This document shows, one piece after another, positions 23,901-36,609 of a stretch of DNA of 64,000 bases (positions are counted from its first letter, which is position 1; the number at the start of each line of letters is the position of its first letter). Origin of the DNA: Torymus aiolomorphi (Eukaryota; Arthropoda; Insecta; Hymenoptera; Torymidae); the NCBI GenBank assembly GCA_036365515.1, contig CM070876.1, positions 99,404,150 to 99,468,149 on the forward strand. Reading direction: 5' to 3'. A program made the position numbers and the translations under genes. Under the pieces are notes generated by a model. That model was given only the letters and a program-made list of their open reading frames with translations, was not told the DNA's origin and did not search any database.

Positions 23901-26900
23901 AACCATGATTTTCAGTACTTTTTGTTCTTAATCTGCTGGTAATATGGATTTGGATCATTGTTTTCCCTAAAATGGAGAAGTTTTATGCTAAATTTACCTG
24001 TTTTTACGAATATTTTCCAAGTATATGGTGAAAAGTACGTTGTATCCTGAAAAAAACAGCGAAAAACCATGATTTCCGCAACTTTTTCTTCTTCATCTTC
24101 TGGAAATATGGATTTCGATCATTGTTTTCGTCAAAATAACTTAGGTCTATTCTAAAAATGCATGTTTTTACCAATATTTCCCAAGTATATGTTGAAAAGT
24201 ACGTTGAATCCTGAAAAAAACAGTAAAAACCATGATTTTCAGTACTTTTTGTTCTTAGTCTGCTGGAAATATGGATTTGGGTCATTGTTTTCCATAAAAT
24301 GGCGAAGCTTTATGTTAAATATGCCCATTTTTACAAATATTTTCAAAATATAAGGTGAACGGTATGTTGTATCCTGAGAAAAAAAAGGAAAACCATGATT
24401 TTAAGTACTTTTTGTTCTTAATCTGCTGGAAATATGGATTTCGATCATTTTTTTCGGCAAAATAACTTAGGTCTATGCTAAAAATGCCTGTTTTTACCAA
24501 TATTTTCCTAGTATATGGTGAAAAGAGAGTGGGAACCTGTGTAGACAGCGAAAAACCACGATTTTCGGTACCTTTTGTTCTTGATCTGCTGGAAATATGG
24601 ATTTCCATCATTGTTTTCGTCAAAATAACTTTGTTAAGCTGCTAATATCTGTTTTTAGCAAGATTTTCCAAGTATACGGTGAAAAAGTACGTTATATTCT
24701 GAAAAGAACACCGAAAAACCATGATTTTCAGTACTTTTTCTACTTAATCTGCTGGAAATATGGATTTCGATCATTGTTTTCCCTAAAATGGCGAAGTTTT
24801 ATGCTAAATATGCCTATTTTTACCAATATTTTCCAAATATATGGTGAAAGGTATGTTGTATCCTGAGAAAAGAAAAAACCATGAATTTCAGTTCTTTTTG
24901 TTCTTAATCTGCTGGTAATATGGATTTGGATCATTGTTTTCCCTAAAATGGAGAAGTTTTATGCTAAATTTACCTGTTTTTACGAATATTTTCAAAGTAA
25001 ATGGTGAAAAGTATGTTGTATCCTGATAAAAACATCGTAAACCATGATTTTCAGTATTTTTTGTTCCTATTCTGCCGGAGAATATGAATGTGGTCATTGT
25101 TTTCCTCAAAATCACGAAGTTTTATGCTAAATAAGCCTATTTTTAAATATCTTTTCCAACCATATGTCGAAAAGTATGTTGTATCCTGAAAAAAACATCG
25201 AAAAACCATAATTTCTGGAACTTTTTCTTCTTCATCTTCTGGAAATATGGATTTCGATCATTGTTTTCGTCAAAATATCTTAGGTCTATGCTAAATATGC
25301 ATGTTTTTACCAATATTTCCCAAGTATATGTTGAAAAGTACGGTGAATCCTGAAAAAAAACAGTGAAAAACCATGATTTTCAGTACTTTTTGTTCTTAAT
25401 CTGCTGGTAATATGGATTTGGATCATTGTTTTCCCTAAAATGGAGAAGTTTTATGCTAAATTTACCTGTTTTTACGAATATTTTCCAAGTATATGGTGAA
25501 AAGTACGTTGTATCCTGAAAAAAACAGCGAAAAACCATGATTTCCGCAACTTTTTCTTCTTCATCTTCTGGAAATATGGATTTCGATCATTGTTTTCGTC
25601 AAAATAACTTAGGTCTATTCTAAAAATGCATGTTTTTACCAATATTTCCCAAGTATATGTTGAAAAGTACGTTGAATCCTGAAAAAAACAGTAAAAACCA
25701 TGATTTTCAGTACTTTTTGTTCTTAGTCTGCTGGAAATATGGATTTGGGTCATTGTTTTCCATAAAATAGCGAAGCTTTATGTTACATATGCCTTTTTTA
25801 CAAATATTTTCAAAATATAAGGTGAAAAGGTATGTTGTATCCTGAGAAAAAAAAGGAAAACCATGATTTTAAGTACTTTTTGTTCTTAATCTGCTGGAAA
25901 TATGGATTTCGATCATTTTTTTCGGCAAAATAACTTAGGTCTATGCTGAAAATGCCTGTTTTTACCAATATTTTCCTAGTATATGGTGAAAAGAGAGTGG
26001 GAACCTGTGTAGACAGCGAAAAACCACGATTTTCGGTACCTTTTGTTCTTGATCTGCTGGAAATATGGATTTCAATCATTGTTTTCGTCAAAATAACTTT
26101 GTTAAGCTGCTAATATCTGTTTTTAGCAATATTTTCCAAGTATACGGTGAATAAGTACGTTATATTCTGAAAAAACATCGAAAAACCATGATTTTCAGTA
26201 CTTTTTCTACTTAATCTGCTGGAAATATGGATTTCGATCATTGTTTTCCCTAAAATGGCGAAGTTTTATGCTAATTATGCCTATTTTTACCAATATTTTC
26301 CAAATATATGGTGAAAGGTATGTTGTATCCTGAGAAAAAAAAAACCATGAATTTCAGTTCTTTTTGTTCTTAATCTGCTGGTAATATGGATTTGGATCAT
26401 TGTTTTCCTAAAATAACGAAGTTTTATGCTAAATATGCCTGTTTTTACCAATATTTTCAAAGTATATGGTGAAAAGTGCGTTGTATCCTGATAAAAACAT
26501 CGAAAAACCATGATTTTCAGTACTTTTTGTTCTTAATCTGCTGGAGAATATGGATTTGGATCATTGTTTTCCTGAAAATCACGAAGTTTTATGCTAAATA
26601 AGCCTGATTTTTACCAATATTTTTCCAAGTATATGTCGAAAAGTACGTTGTATCCTGAAAAAAACAGTGAAAAACCATGATTTCTGTAACTTTTTCTTCT
26701 TCATCTTCTGGAAATATGGATTTCGATCATTGTTTTCGTCAAAATAACTTAGGTCTATGCTGTTTTTACCAATATTTTTCTAATATGGTGAAAAGTGCAT
26801 GGAGTTTTTACCAATATTTTGTTCCCAAAGTATATTGTTTATGATAAAAATACGTTTTCAATCCTGAAAAAAAAAGTCCGAAAAAAAAGAAAAACCATGA

Positions 26901-29182
26901 TTTTCAGTACTTTTTGTTCTTAATCTACTGGAAATATGGATTTTTATCATTGTTTTCCTCAAAATATAGTAGGTTCACGATAAAATGGCTGTTTTTACCA
27001 ATATTTTCGTAGTAAATGGAGAAAAGAGCGTGGAATCGTGCGAAGAACAGCGAAAAACCATGATTTTCTGAACTGTTTGCACTCCAATCGCAGGAAATAT
27101 GTATTTGGATTATTGTTTTCCGCAAGATAAGGTGGCTTTATGCTAAAAACGACTTTGGATTGGGTTCGATGTTTTTCTAAAATAACAAAGGTATATTCCA
27201 GAAATGCATGTTTTTAACAATATTTTCATATTAGATGGAGAAAAGAGGGTGGAATCGTGCGAAAAACAGCAAAAACCAAGATTTTCAGTTCTGTTTGCTC
27301 TTTAAACGCAGGAATTATGGATTTATATCATTGTTTCCGCAAAGTAAGGTAGTTTTCGCTAGAAATGAATGGCTTTGGATTCGGATTGCTGTTTTTCTAA
27401 AAAAAAACGTATGTTTATGCTAGAATTACCTGTTTTTACCAATATTTTCCTATTATATGAAGAAAAGTGCGTGGAATTCTGCGAAAAACGACGAACAACC
27501 ATGTTTTTCAGTACTATTTGTTCTTAATCGGCTGGAAATATGGATTTTTATTACGGTTTTCCTGAAAATATTGTAGGTTTACGTTAAAATGCCTGCTTTT
27601 ACCAATATTTTCCTAGTATATAGAGGAAAGAACGTGGAATCATGAGAAAAACAGCGATAAACCATAATTTTCAAACCTGTAGGCTCGTTAAACGCAGGAA
27701 ATATGGATTTGGATCCTTGTTATGCGCAAAATAAGGTAGTTTTATGCCATAAATACCGGATTTTACCAATATATTCCTTATACATTGTGTAAAATGTCTG
27801 TATTCACCAATATTTTCCTAAAATATGGTGAAAAGTTCGTTGTATCCTGAAAAAAACAGCGAAAAACCATGATTTTCAGTACTTTTTGTTCTTAATCTGC
27901 GGGATATATGGATTTCGATCATTGTTTCCGTCAAAATAGCTTAGGTCTATGCTAAAAAAGTCTGTTTTTACCAATATTTTTACAAATATTTTCCTATGAT
28001 ATGGAGAAAAGTGCTTGGAATTCTGCAAAAACTACGAACAATCATGATTTTCAGTACTTTTTGTTCTTAATCGGCTGAAAATATGGATTTTTATTATTGT
28101 TTTCCTGAAAATATAGTAGATTTACGTTAAAATGCCTGCTTTTACCAATATTTTCCTAGTATATAGAGAAAAGCGCGTAGAACCATGAGAAAAACAGCGA
28201 AAAACCATGATTTTCAGACCTGTTTGCTCGTTAAACGCAGGAAATACGGATTTGTATCATTGTTATACGCAAAATAAGGTAGTTTTATGCCATAAATGCC
28301 GTATATTACCAACATTTTCCTAATACATGGTGTAAAATGTCTGTTTTTACCAATATTTTCCTAGTATATGGTAAAAAGTGCGTGGGATCCTGCAAAATAC
28401 GGCGAAAAACCACGATTTTCGATAGTTTTTGTTCTTAATCTGTGGGAAATATGGATTTGGATCATTGCTTTCCTCAAAATGACGAAGATTTGTGCTAAAT
28501 AAGACTGTTATTATTAATATTTTTGAAGTATATGATGAAAAGTACTTTGTATCCTGAAAAAAACAGCGAAAAACCATGATTCTCGGTACTTTCGGTTCTT
28601 AATCTGCTGGAAATATGGATTACGACCATTGTTTTCGTAAAATAGCATAGGGCTATGATAAGAATGCCTGTTTCTACCAATATTTTCCTAGTATATGGTG
28701 AAAAGTGGGTGGTATTCTGCAAAAAACAGCGAAAAACCACGATTTTCAGTACTTTTTGTTCTTAACCTGCTGAAAATATTTATTTCGATCATTGTTTTCG
28801 TCAAAATAACTTAGGTCTATTCTAAAAATGCTTGTTTTTACCAATATTTTCCTAAAATATTGTGAAAAGTGCGTGGTATCCTGCAAAAAACAGGGAAAAA
28901 AATGATTGTCAGTACTTTTTGGAATTCAAACGCATTAAATTTCGATTTGGTTCGGTGGTTTTCTCAAACTAACGTAGGTTTATGATAGTAATGACTGTTT
29001 TTACCAATATTTTCCTAAAATATGGTAAAAAGTCTGTGGATCCCTCAAAAAAAGAAAAACCATGATTTTCAGTACTTTTTGTGCTTAATCAGCTGGAAAT
29101 ATGGATTTTTATCATTGTTTTCCTCAAAATATCGTAGGTTCACGATAAAATGCCTATTTTTACCAATATTTTCCAAATATAA
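20981..29182 (+). repeat. 165-bp satellite array, plus orientation (subfamily A, then C)
   Basis: Subfamily A with recurring multi-monomer blocks up to about 26.8 kb. A marker block with CGAAGCTTTATGTTA occurs at 21781, 24303 and 25771, so offsets are 2522 and 1468 bp. After a scrambled stretch at 26760-26880, the longer subfamily C prevails (about 27.0-28.3 kb), with GAATCGTGCGAAAAACAG and CGCAGGAAATATG segments. A mixed stretch follows up to the left end of the second Gypsy element. Confidence 0.93.
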
Positions 29183-29340
29183 GATGCTTCGCTCGTGTGC
29201 GCGTGTAACCCAGCTATCCGTGTTAACGTAACTCAGAAATTTTTTTTTTTTTTTTTTTTTTTATACAAATTGTCCGTACATTCTCCTATTATACATGCAC
29301 TCGTAAAACAACACATGCACAATTTTCTGATGTTCCCATA
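29183..29340 (-). other. 3' end of second Gypsy copy 1: A-tract and possible LTR stub
   Basis: On the minus strand a run of about 23 A residues (29240-29262) could be part of a polypurine tract. It is followed by a short segment starting TGAGTTACG and ending GAAGCA before satellite resumes. TG...CA ends would suit an LTR, but about 50 bp is too short for a complete one, so it may be a stub. There is no second copy in the window to test this. Confidence 0.35.
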
Positions 29341-30189
29341 CTCACTTAAATGTCGGTCGACCTGCTCTCGCCTCTCTATGCGCCTTGGCGCCTCTGCATC
29401 TCGCACCCTGGATTCCGGGAAAAACCCAGGACGAGCTCTCTATGTTGGGCAGGCTGCTCAGTCAGACGAATCCGACGAGCAAACCTGCTCCCCCCTCCAA
29501 ACTCCCTTCAACCGCTCCTGCGTCGCTGGAGACAACCGGCGCAAGCTCTGGCAAAACCTTTCATAGGTCGTGCCTAGGCTCGAGCACGGCTTGGGCTCCT
29601 CAGACGCGAGCGGCTGGCATTCGGTTGAACGCTGCGACTCTGGCGGCGCTAAACAGCACCGACACAATATCTTCCTTCTGGAAGTTCGGGCCCTTGTCCT
29701 TCTTTTTCCTCCTCCTTCTCCCTGAACCAGCCCGCTCCTCGTTCTCCCGGCGGCGTTCATCCTCCCAGAACCCGGCCGGTGCGATGTTCCCGCGAGCGTA
29801 AGCGTTCTGCGTACGCTCCGCTCGCTGAACACCGAGCATCCCTGTCGGGTCTCGGAGGCGCTCGGTCAGTCTCACCGAGGAGACTGGTCCCCCATCCCAT
29901 TCCATATGGAAGGAATCAGGCTCGCCTCTCTCGATGCCGACAATCCCGGGGAGCACTGGAGGTTGCGGGTTCGGATCCTCCAGTGTTCCTTCTCGGCCGA
30001 CGGGTTCCGGCCTCTCGCTCAATCGGCCTCGGGAAGGACGTACACGTCCTCCTCAACAGCTCTCATACAGGGGGCTGCAACGCTCGTCGCGACTGCGGCT
30101 ACGCCAGCCATCGCAACTCCGCCGCGCTCCCCTGCCTCGCTACCCGTCGGGGCTTCCCGGGCCCCCTCCGGCTCTTTATCGGTGTCCAT
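29341..30189 (-). pseudogene. Third reading frame downstream of integrase, broken (copy 1)
   Basis: Starts at the ATG at 30189 (MDTDKEPEGA) and is equivalent to the frame at 53154 in the other copy. It opens with a Gly/Ala/Glu-rich stretch. A 263-bp deletion relative to the other copy, joined at about 30033, shifts the frame to a stop after about 56 codons. Further down, an open frame at 29600-30022 matches the distal part (a GIVGIERGEPDSFHMEWDG segment, then a highly basic ERAGSGRRRRKKKDKG stretch). Another frame at 29458-29570 may be its end (ERFCQSLRRLSP). I do not recognise the family. There is no transmembrane or signal segment typical of an envelope protein. Confidence 0.55.
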
Positions 30190-30379
30190 TTACGCCGCTC
30201 TCCTCTCCGACAGCAGTTGACCTACACCTGTGAACTAAACAACATTTTCTCTCGTCGCGTCAATTCATCCATACGCAAGAAAACACAACAAAAAAAAACA
30301 GTAATCACCATCACACTTTCAACATGCACTCTCACAAAACCCTAAAATTGACCTATTTTGCATTTCTCGGTGGTAAACA

Positions 30380-31235
30380 TTTTTTTAACTCCGAAACGTG
30401 CGCTTTCGCGTCTGTTTCTTCGAGCTCGTTTATAATACATACATCTCCGGCGAGAGTACTTCCAAAATCTTGTATGGCCCGGCATATCTCATATCTAACT
30501 TTGCCGAGAACGAGTGGCATTTGAGAGCGAGTGTTGCTTCCGCAACACTAAATCACCTACAAACAATACCACGTGTCTCCTCCGTTTATCATAATATTGT
30601 TTCTGCCGCTCTTGCTCCGAGTCGATATGCCCGGCCACCAGATCTCGGAGTGCATCTAGCCTTTTCAACCGATCTTGCCATTCCGTGGTGTCTATTCGAA
30701 CCAACCCCTCTCTCGATTCAACTTCCCTCCTCAAACTTTTTACCGGTTTAGGCTGCCTCCCGAAATTTAAAAACGCTGGGGAAACCCTCGTCGTAGCTTG
30801 TGTTGCGGTATTAATTGCGTGCCTAAACGCGTGCACAATTTTATCCCAACTCTTGTGGTCCGCATCCACAAAAGTCGCTATAATCGTTTTGAGTGTGCGG
30901 TTCGTGCCCTAGACCGGCTCTGTGAGTGATAGGGGGGCATTGTTATGTGTTTAATTCCGTACTCTATGAGAACTTTGTCTAAGTGTTTATTCACAAACTC
31001 CTTCCCGTTATCTGTCAGGAAGTAGTCTGGAGTTTCCCACCTAAACAGAATCAGCTCCTCTTGGAAAATCAAATCATATTTAAATTGATTTTTACTACGC
31101 GGAAGCTCCATCACATCCGCCGCGACGACCGCCGAGGGCCTCTCTACCACGCGTTTTCCCATCAGACCCTGCGGTGCAGATTGCAGCATTTATACTGCTG
31201 GCACTCTACGCAGCGCTGCACAAAATGGTGCCCTT
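30380..31235 (-). pseudogene. Integrase of second Gypsy element, copy 1, broken
   Basis: The zinc-binding C-x2-C (CVECQQYK) survives near the start in one frame. The core follows with VVAADVMELPRSK (first Asp) and FLTDNGKEFVN (second Asp). A 72-bp in-frame deletion removes 24 residues between them. A small deletion near 30912 shifts the frame just at the third catalytic position. The frame resumes at 30869 (DADHKSWDKI) and runs into the C-terminal region, where another shift precedes an AGPYKI segment (GPY/F-like). It is non-functional. Confidence 0.82.
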
Positions 31236-31291
31236 TTTCGAAGGCTTCCTGCGCACCCTTTCAATCTTTCGAAAGCTTCCTGCTCGCGCTC
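31236..31291 (+). repeat. 31-bp direct repeat at the RNase H deletion junction, about 2 copies
   Basis: TTTCGAAGGCTTCCTGCG at 31236 is followed by TTTCGAAAGCTTCCTGCTCG at 31267, giving a period of 31 bp. It sits between the end of reverse transcriptase and the remains of the integrase zinc finger. The other element copy has three units at the same place. Confidence 0.8.
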
Positions 31292-32038
31292 ACCCCATTT
31301 CCACTCCTGTTCCTTGCGAAGCAGCTTCGTTAGCGGTAATTTAATCTCACTCTCGCTCCGTATAAATCGCGAGTACCATCCAACCATACCTAAAAACCTT
31401 CTCAATTGTTTGACATTATTCGGCGCAGGATAATTAAGCAAGGGTACGACACGTTCTGGATTCGGGCGCAGCCCCTCTGCGTCCAACAAATAGCCTAAAT
31501 ACGCAACCTGCTGGCAGCAAAACTCTGATTTTTCAAAACTAATCGCGAGCCCCGCATCCACAATACGCCGTAATACAAAATTCAGCCAATATAGATGCTC
31601 TTCGAATGTTCTCGTGATAACTATTACGTTATCTAAATACCCAAACACGTGCGGCTGCTATTCCGGTCCAAATAGCGCGACCATTAATCTAGAAAAAGAT
31701 GCAGGTCCGCTAATTAAGCCGAACGCCATCCGCCGAAACTGCCACAATCCCGAGCCCTGCACCGCGAATGCTGTATACTTCCTACTTGCCTCATCCAACA
31801 ATACTTGAAAATAAGCCTGGCGCAAATCTATTTTGCTAATATAACGTGCGTCGCGTAACCGATCTAGAGTTGCGTCGACGCTCGGCATTGGATACGCGTC
31901 CGGGCGCCTGACCTTGTTAAGTTTGCGAAAATCAATGCAAAATCGGTTCCCGCCGCTCGCCTTTTTCACTATCACCGGCGCGCTACACGAATCACTCGCC
32001 GACGGCTCGATCACACCCTCTGACAACATCCTTCGCAC
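31292..32038 (-). pseudogene. Reverse transcriptase of second Gypsy element, copy 1, broken
   Basis: Shows RFCIDFRKLNKV, KIDLRQAYFQVLL, the MAFGLISGPASF block, and the catalytic box as YLDN in place of YLDD. The C-terminal blocks EKSEFCC, YLGYLLDAEGL and LRRFLGMVGWYSRFI follow. The frame is interrupted by a stop just before the QPHVFGYLDN segment and another upstream of RRMLSEG. After ERLKG the expected RNase H is absent and integrase remains follow. Confidence 0.88.
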
Positions 32039-32044
32039 TTCTTC

Positions 32045-32988
32045 TTATGCGATCTCTAGCATTCTGGGAGACATGCACCGCGGCGCACATCTCACCGGAC
32101 GCGCGCTGTTCACCTCAATTTGATGTGTAATCAGAGTGGTGTAACCAAGTGTCGCATCGGGTGGCGGTACGATGCTCTCTACCAGACGGGTTATGCGCTC
32201 TCTCTCTATTTCGCTGGTGTGCGAGATGCCCGCACAATCCATAATTACAGGTGCGCTGTCAGCCTCTCGACCAGCGAACTCTCTAAATTCTCCACCACCC
32301 AAGCGCCAAATCCGTTCCGCGAATTTAATCTCTAACTCCCACAATCGACAAAAATCGATCCCTAAAATCATCTTGTGATCGATTCCCTCAATCGTGCGCA
32401 CTTCTAGCGGTTTCGCCTGCCCACCTATTTCCAGCATAAACCTTATTTTTCCAAACACGCGCAATGCTCCTCCATTTACTCCGCGCACGATCATTGACGA
32501 CGGTACTAGTCGCGTTCTACACAAATTCGTGATCTCCGCTCCTACCAACGACACCATCGCTCCCGAATCCAGCAACGCTTTAAACAGTCGCCCTCCCAGG
32601 CTAACGTTATCAGTTTGCGGTTTTATACATCCATCTCCGCAATCTGCTCGCTATCCTGTTCGGTGCTCAGCTGACTGCTCAGTGGCACGCGAACAGGCTC
32701 TTTATCCAGGGCTCTGTGCACTTCTCGCAATGCTACGCGCTCCCTCTCATCCTCGGGGCGCGCAGCCTCCTTACTCGTTACGCTTCTTAGCGCTGCCAGT
32801 CTCACTCGGGCCTTCTCTAGCCAGCCCTCCGTGGGTGCAGCTGGTACTGCGCTACTCTCACCTTCAGCATGCGTGCCGGCTTCATGATCCACATTCAGCA
32901 CGGGTGCGATTAATTCGGGATTCAATGTCACTTGAATCTCACGAAGTATCTCGCGCCTTTCCCTCCGATCATAGCCACCGCACATCAA
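32045..32988 (-). pseudogene. Gag-pol linker and aspartic protease of second Gypsy element, copy 1
   Basis: The linker runs 32623-32988 (CGGYDRRERREILREIQV). After a frameshift the protease shows FKALLDSGAMVSLVG, with catalytic Asp in the DSG triad, and MILGIDF about 70 residues later. The downstream EIERERITRLVESI and ATLGYTTLITHQI segments lead to the reverse transcriptase. The protease would cut the polyprotein; here the frame is broken. Confidence 0.82.
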
Positions 32989-33069
32989 CTGCTGAGAGCG
33001 CGCTGCCTCTACACCCTCTCCTAAGTACCCTAGCGTCCCTACCTCCGTTTCCGCGAGCAGAATGCTCCG

Positions 33070-33580
33070 TCATACTCCCGGACTATTACCCGTAGCCCCC
33101 GTCGGATGTGACGTCCCTGGCACTCTGTGCCCCTGGGTACACTCCTTCGCGTAATGCCCTGGCTGGCCACATGCATAACAGACGGGAAGTGAACACTCGC
33201 TCTGCCTGTGACCTACATTTTGGCACAAGAAGCAACGCCCTTTAAATCTACCGGTGTTGCGATTCCCAGCACTTCTCGGAGTGTTAATCATTCCCCGGGG
33301 AGACATGGTCTGTGCAGCCGGCAGTGCACTACTAGGGCGATCACTGTCTACCCCTGTGTGCGCCTGCTGCTGCACCTCGCTAATTGGCGTGTTTGCAGGT
33401 ACAAACGCGTCCACCATTACGTGCACCGCCGCATTACCAACGCTGCTCGAAGTTACATTTCGACCCTCTGCTTGGTTCTTCCTACGACCGGTGTTCGATG
33501 ACCGCCCGGCTCTGGCCAGCGCGGGCAACGAGGAATGCGAGGCGACGAGGGCAAGGCTATAATGCGTGCTCCTCGTCACA
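33070..33580 (-). pseudogene. Gag C-terminal part with two zinc knuckles, copy 1
   Basis: Ser/Thr/Ala-rich sequence followed by two intact CX2CX4HX4C knuckles (CFLCQNVGHRQSEC and CYACGQPGHYAKEC), which bind RNA in Gag proteins. The N-terminal capsid-like part is missing: the coding sequence begins at the satellite junction (CACATAT at about 33580), the same junction as in the other copy. Confidence 0.8.
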
Positions 33581-35560
33581 TATGATAGAAATGACTGTTT
33601 TTTCGAATATTTTCCTAAAATATGGTAAAAAGTTCGTGGATCCCTGCAAAAAGAAGAAAAACCATGTTTTCAGTACTTTTTGTTCTTAATCAACTGGAAA
33701 TATGGATCTTTATCATTTTTTTCCTCCAAATATAGTAGGTTCACGATAAAATGGCTGTTTTTACCAATATTTTCCTAGTAAATGGAGAAAAGAGAGTGGA
33801 ATCGAGCGAAAAACAGCGGTAAACCATGATTTTCTGACCTGTTTGCACTCCAATCGCAGGAAATATTGATTTGGATCCTTGTTTTTTGCAAACTAATGTC
33901 GTTTTATGCTAAAAATGACTGGCTTTGGATTGGGATCGGTCTTTTTCTAAAATAACAAAGGTTTATTCTGGCATTGCCTGTTCTTAACAATATTTTCCGA
34001 TTAGATGGAGAAAAGGGGGTGGAATCGTGCGAAAAACAGCGAAAAACCATGATTTTCTGTCCTGGTTGCTCTTTAAACGCAGGAATTATAGATTTATATC
34101 ATTGTTTTCCGCAAAATAAGGTAGTTATCGATGGAAATGAATGGCATTGGATTTGGGTTGCTGTTTTTCTCAAAAAAACGTATGTTTATGACAGAATTGC
34201 CTGTTTTTACAAATATTTTCCTATTATGTGGAGAAAAGTGCGTGAAATTATGCAAAAAACAACGAACAACCATGTTATTCAGTACTTTTTGTTCTTAATC
34301 GGCTAGAAATATGTTTTTTCTCTTCTTGAATTGGAAATATGGACTTTAATATTTGGTATCGTCTAAATATCTTGGGTTCACAATAAAATACATTGTTTTA
34401 CCAATATTTTCCTAGTATATGGTGAAAAGTTCGTGGAATCCTGCAATAAACAGTGAAAACCATAATTTAAAGTACTTTTCCTCTTCTTGAATTGGAAATA
34501 TAGACTTTTATATTTGGTATCCTCTAATTATCGTGGGTTCATAATAAAATACATTGGTTTACCAATATTTTTCTAGTATATGGTGAAAAGTGTGTGGAAT
34601 CCTGCAACAAACAGGAAAAACCATAATTTAAAGCACTTATTGGTATTCTAAAGCCGGAAATTTAGATTTGTTTCGTACTTTTTCTCAAAATAATGTAGGT
34701 TTATGATAGTAATGCCTGTCTTTACCAATATTTTCCTAATATATGGTTAAAAATGCCTGTTTTGACCAATATTTTCCTAGTATATGGTGAACAGTGCATG
34801 GAATCCTGCAATAAACGGGGAAAACCATAATTAAAAGTACTATTCCTCTGCGTGAGTTGGAAATATGGACTGTTATAATCGGTATCCTCTAAATATCGTG
34901 GGTACACGATAAAATACAACGTTTTACCAATATTTTCCTAAAATATGTTGAAAAGTGTGTGGAATCCTGCAACAAACAGGGAAAACCATGATTTAAAGCA
35001 CTTATTGGTATTCAAAAGCCGGAAATTTAGATTTGTTTCGTTCTTTTTCTCAAAGTAATGCAGGTTTATGATAGAATTGCCTCTTTTTACCAATATTTTT
35101 CTAATATATGGTTAAAAATGCATGTTTTTACCAATATTATCCTAATATATGGTGAGAAATGCCTGTTTTTACCAAAATTTTCCTAGTATATGGTGAACAG
35201 TGCGGGGAATCCTGCAATAAACAGGGAAAACCATAATTTAAAGTACTATTCCTCTGCGTGAGTTGGAAATATGGACTTTTATAATTGGTATCCTCTAAAT
35301 ATCGTGGGTTCACAATTAAATACATTGTTTTACCAATATTTTTCTAGTATATGGTGAAAAGTGTGTGGAATCCTGCAACAAACAGGGAAAACCATAATTT
35401 CAAGCACTTATTGGTATTCGAAAGCTGGAAATTTAGATTTATTTCGTTCTTTTTCTCAAAATAACATAGGATTATGCTGGAAATACCTGTTTTTACCAAT
35501 ATTTTCCTAGTATATGGTGAAAAGTGCGTGGAATCCTACAATAAACAGGGAAAACCGTAA
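33581..35560 (+). repeat. 165-bp satellite array, plus orientation (subfamily C, then dimeric B)
   Basis: The first 180 bp closely match both the left flank of this element (28990-29182) and the right flank of the other copy (56661-56840). Subfamily C follows to about 34310, then subfamily B, in which monomers with GTGGGTTCACGATAAAATAC alternate with monomers with AACGCCGGAAATTTAG. Some monomers carry extra 41-bp core units (34715-34790, 35085-35190). The LINE interrupts the array at 35560. Confidence 0.92.
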
Positions 35561-35939
35561 TTTTTTATTTTATTTATTTATTTAAACCAGAGTAAAGTAC
35601 AAAAAATTACAAGTTTGTAACCATTATACATAGTTTACATTACAAAGTAAGTACAATGTAACCCAGCAGAGGAAAAATTCCTGTTCGCTGGTCCGGCATA
35701 CTTAAACTAACTTAACCTAAAATTCATTTGGTTAATATTTACTTATGATTAATAATTTGAGTAGTAGCTATGAGAGTTGCTGCAGCTTAATATTCCTAGG
35801 AGTATTAAGCAGAGCCCACTCTCAGTTTTTGTATGTGTTTATAAAATTTGTATGAAAATTTAACAGTGTTTAAAATTAGTAACAATTTATATATATTTTT
35901 AACATTAATAACTATCAAAATTTTTATACTCTTGATGCA
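35561..35939 (-). other. 3' untranslated region and A-rich tail of the LINE
   Basis: Between the last ORF2-derived frame and the satellite junction there is about 380 bp of AT-rich sequence with no long reading frame, ending in TAAA-type repeats. This is the usual 3' end for a CR1/Jockey-group element. Confidence 0.7.
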
Positions 35940-36600
35940 TCAGGTACATTCTCGTATCCATTGCTTTAGTTTTGGTTTTCTACTTAGTTTGTTTCTAATT
36001 GTTTTTAAATCATTTGGTAGGTCATTGAAATGTGTTATTGCTCTAATATAACTGTTCTTAATGCTAACGGTCAAGTATCTTTTTGGAATCTGTATACTTC
36101 TGTTTCTAGTGTTGCTATTGGAATTTATATATGCTGACTGTAAGACTTCGTAATGATAAGACAGTGATTCATAAGTAAAAATTTGATCTATGCTCATAGG
36201 ATTTTTGTCGACTGCAAATTTGTTTTTATTGATTATTTTAAGTATTCTGTTCTGTAGTTTAATGAGCAGGTTTTTACTGTTAGAATACGCTCCTCCCCAT
36301 GCTATAATTCCATATGAAATTATGCTGTGAAAGAGGGCGTAATAAATCATCCTTAGAGTATCAGTCGTCATAAGTTTTGATAGCTTATAGAATACGAAAA
36401 TGAGATATTTCGTTTTGTTGTATATATATTGGCAGTGTTTGTTCCATCTCATATAACTATCGAAGATTATACCTAAATATTTGGTATTATCAACTCTTTT
36501 GATTTTTGTGACTTGTATATTTATGTCTAAATTTATGGTATGCTGTCAACTTGATTCCCAAATTCAATGTATACTGTTTTGTCCGTGTTTAAGGAAAGCT
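35940..36600 (-). pseudogene. C-terminal part of LINE ORF2, frame-disrupted
   Basis: On the minus strand the LALNKLSLNTDKTVYIEFGN segment continues the reverse transcriptase past the stop at 36610 in another frame. A second shift near 36540 leads to NTKYLGIIFDSYMRWNKHC, a typical post-RT block in CR1/Jockey ORF2 proteins. The frame then runs to 35940. Two shifts therefore separate this from the main ORF2. Confidence 0.8.
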
Positions 36601-36609
36601 TGTTAAGAG

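Larger units (their letters stand above)
29183..33580 (-). mobile_element. Second Ty3/Gypsy element, copy 1: decayed, 5'-truncated, no RNase H
   Basis: A GC-rich block in AT-rich satellite. Minus-strand order: the C-terminal part of gag with two zinc knuckles, a linker, protease, reverse transcriptase, integrase, then an extra reading frame of unknown function and an A-rich tract (29240-29262) followed by about 55 bp before satellite. The start of gag and the 5' LTR are missing at 33580, and RNase H is missing between reverse transcriptase and integrase. Compared with the copy at 52433-56660, this one has a 72-bp deletion in the integrase, a 263-bp deletion in the third frame, and several stops and frameshifts, but keeps about 560 bp more at its 3' end (29183-29740). 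No LTR could be demonstrated. Confidence 0.9.

Noticed and set aside
29183..29240. Complete 3' LTR of the second Gypsy element
   Set aside because: The TG...CA segment is only about 50 bp and has no partner; too short for a full LTR, so only a possible stub is reported.
29240..29262. T-run as a bacterial-type terminator or Pol III terminator
   Set aside because: On the coding strand of the element it is an A-tract at the 3' end of a retrotransposon; no RNA gene with A and B boxes precedes it.
29385..30345. Several GC-rich plus-strand frames of 100-190 codons
   Set aside because: Antisense of the element's third reading frame; no recognisable motif and no counterpart conserved in frame in the other copy.
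32394..33095. 233-codon plus-strand open frame
   Set aside because: Antisense of the protease and gag-linker region of second Gypsy copy 1; composition is an artefact of high GC.
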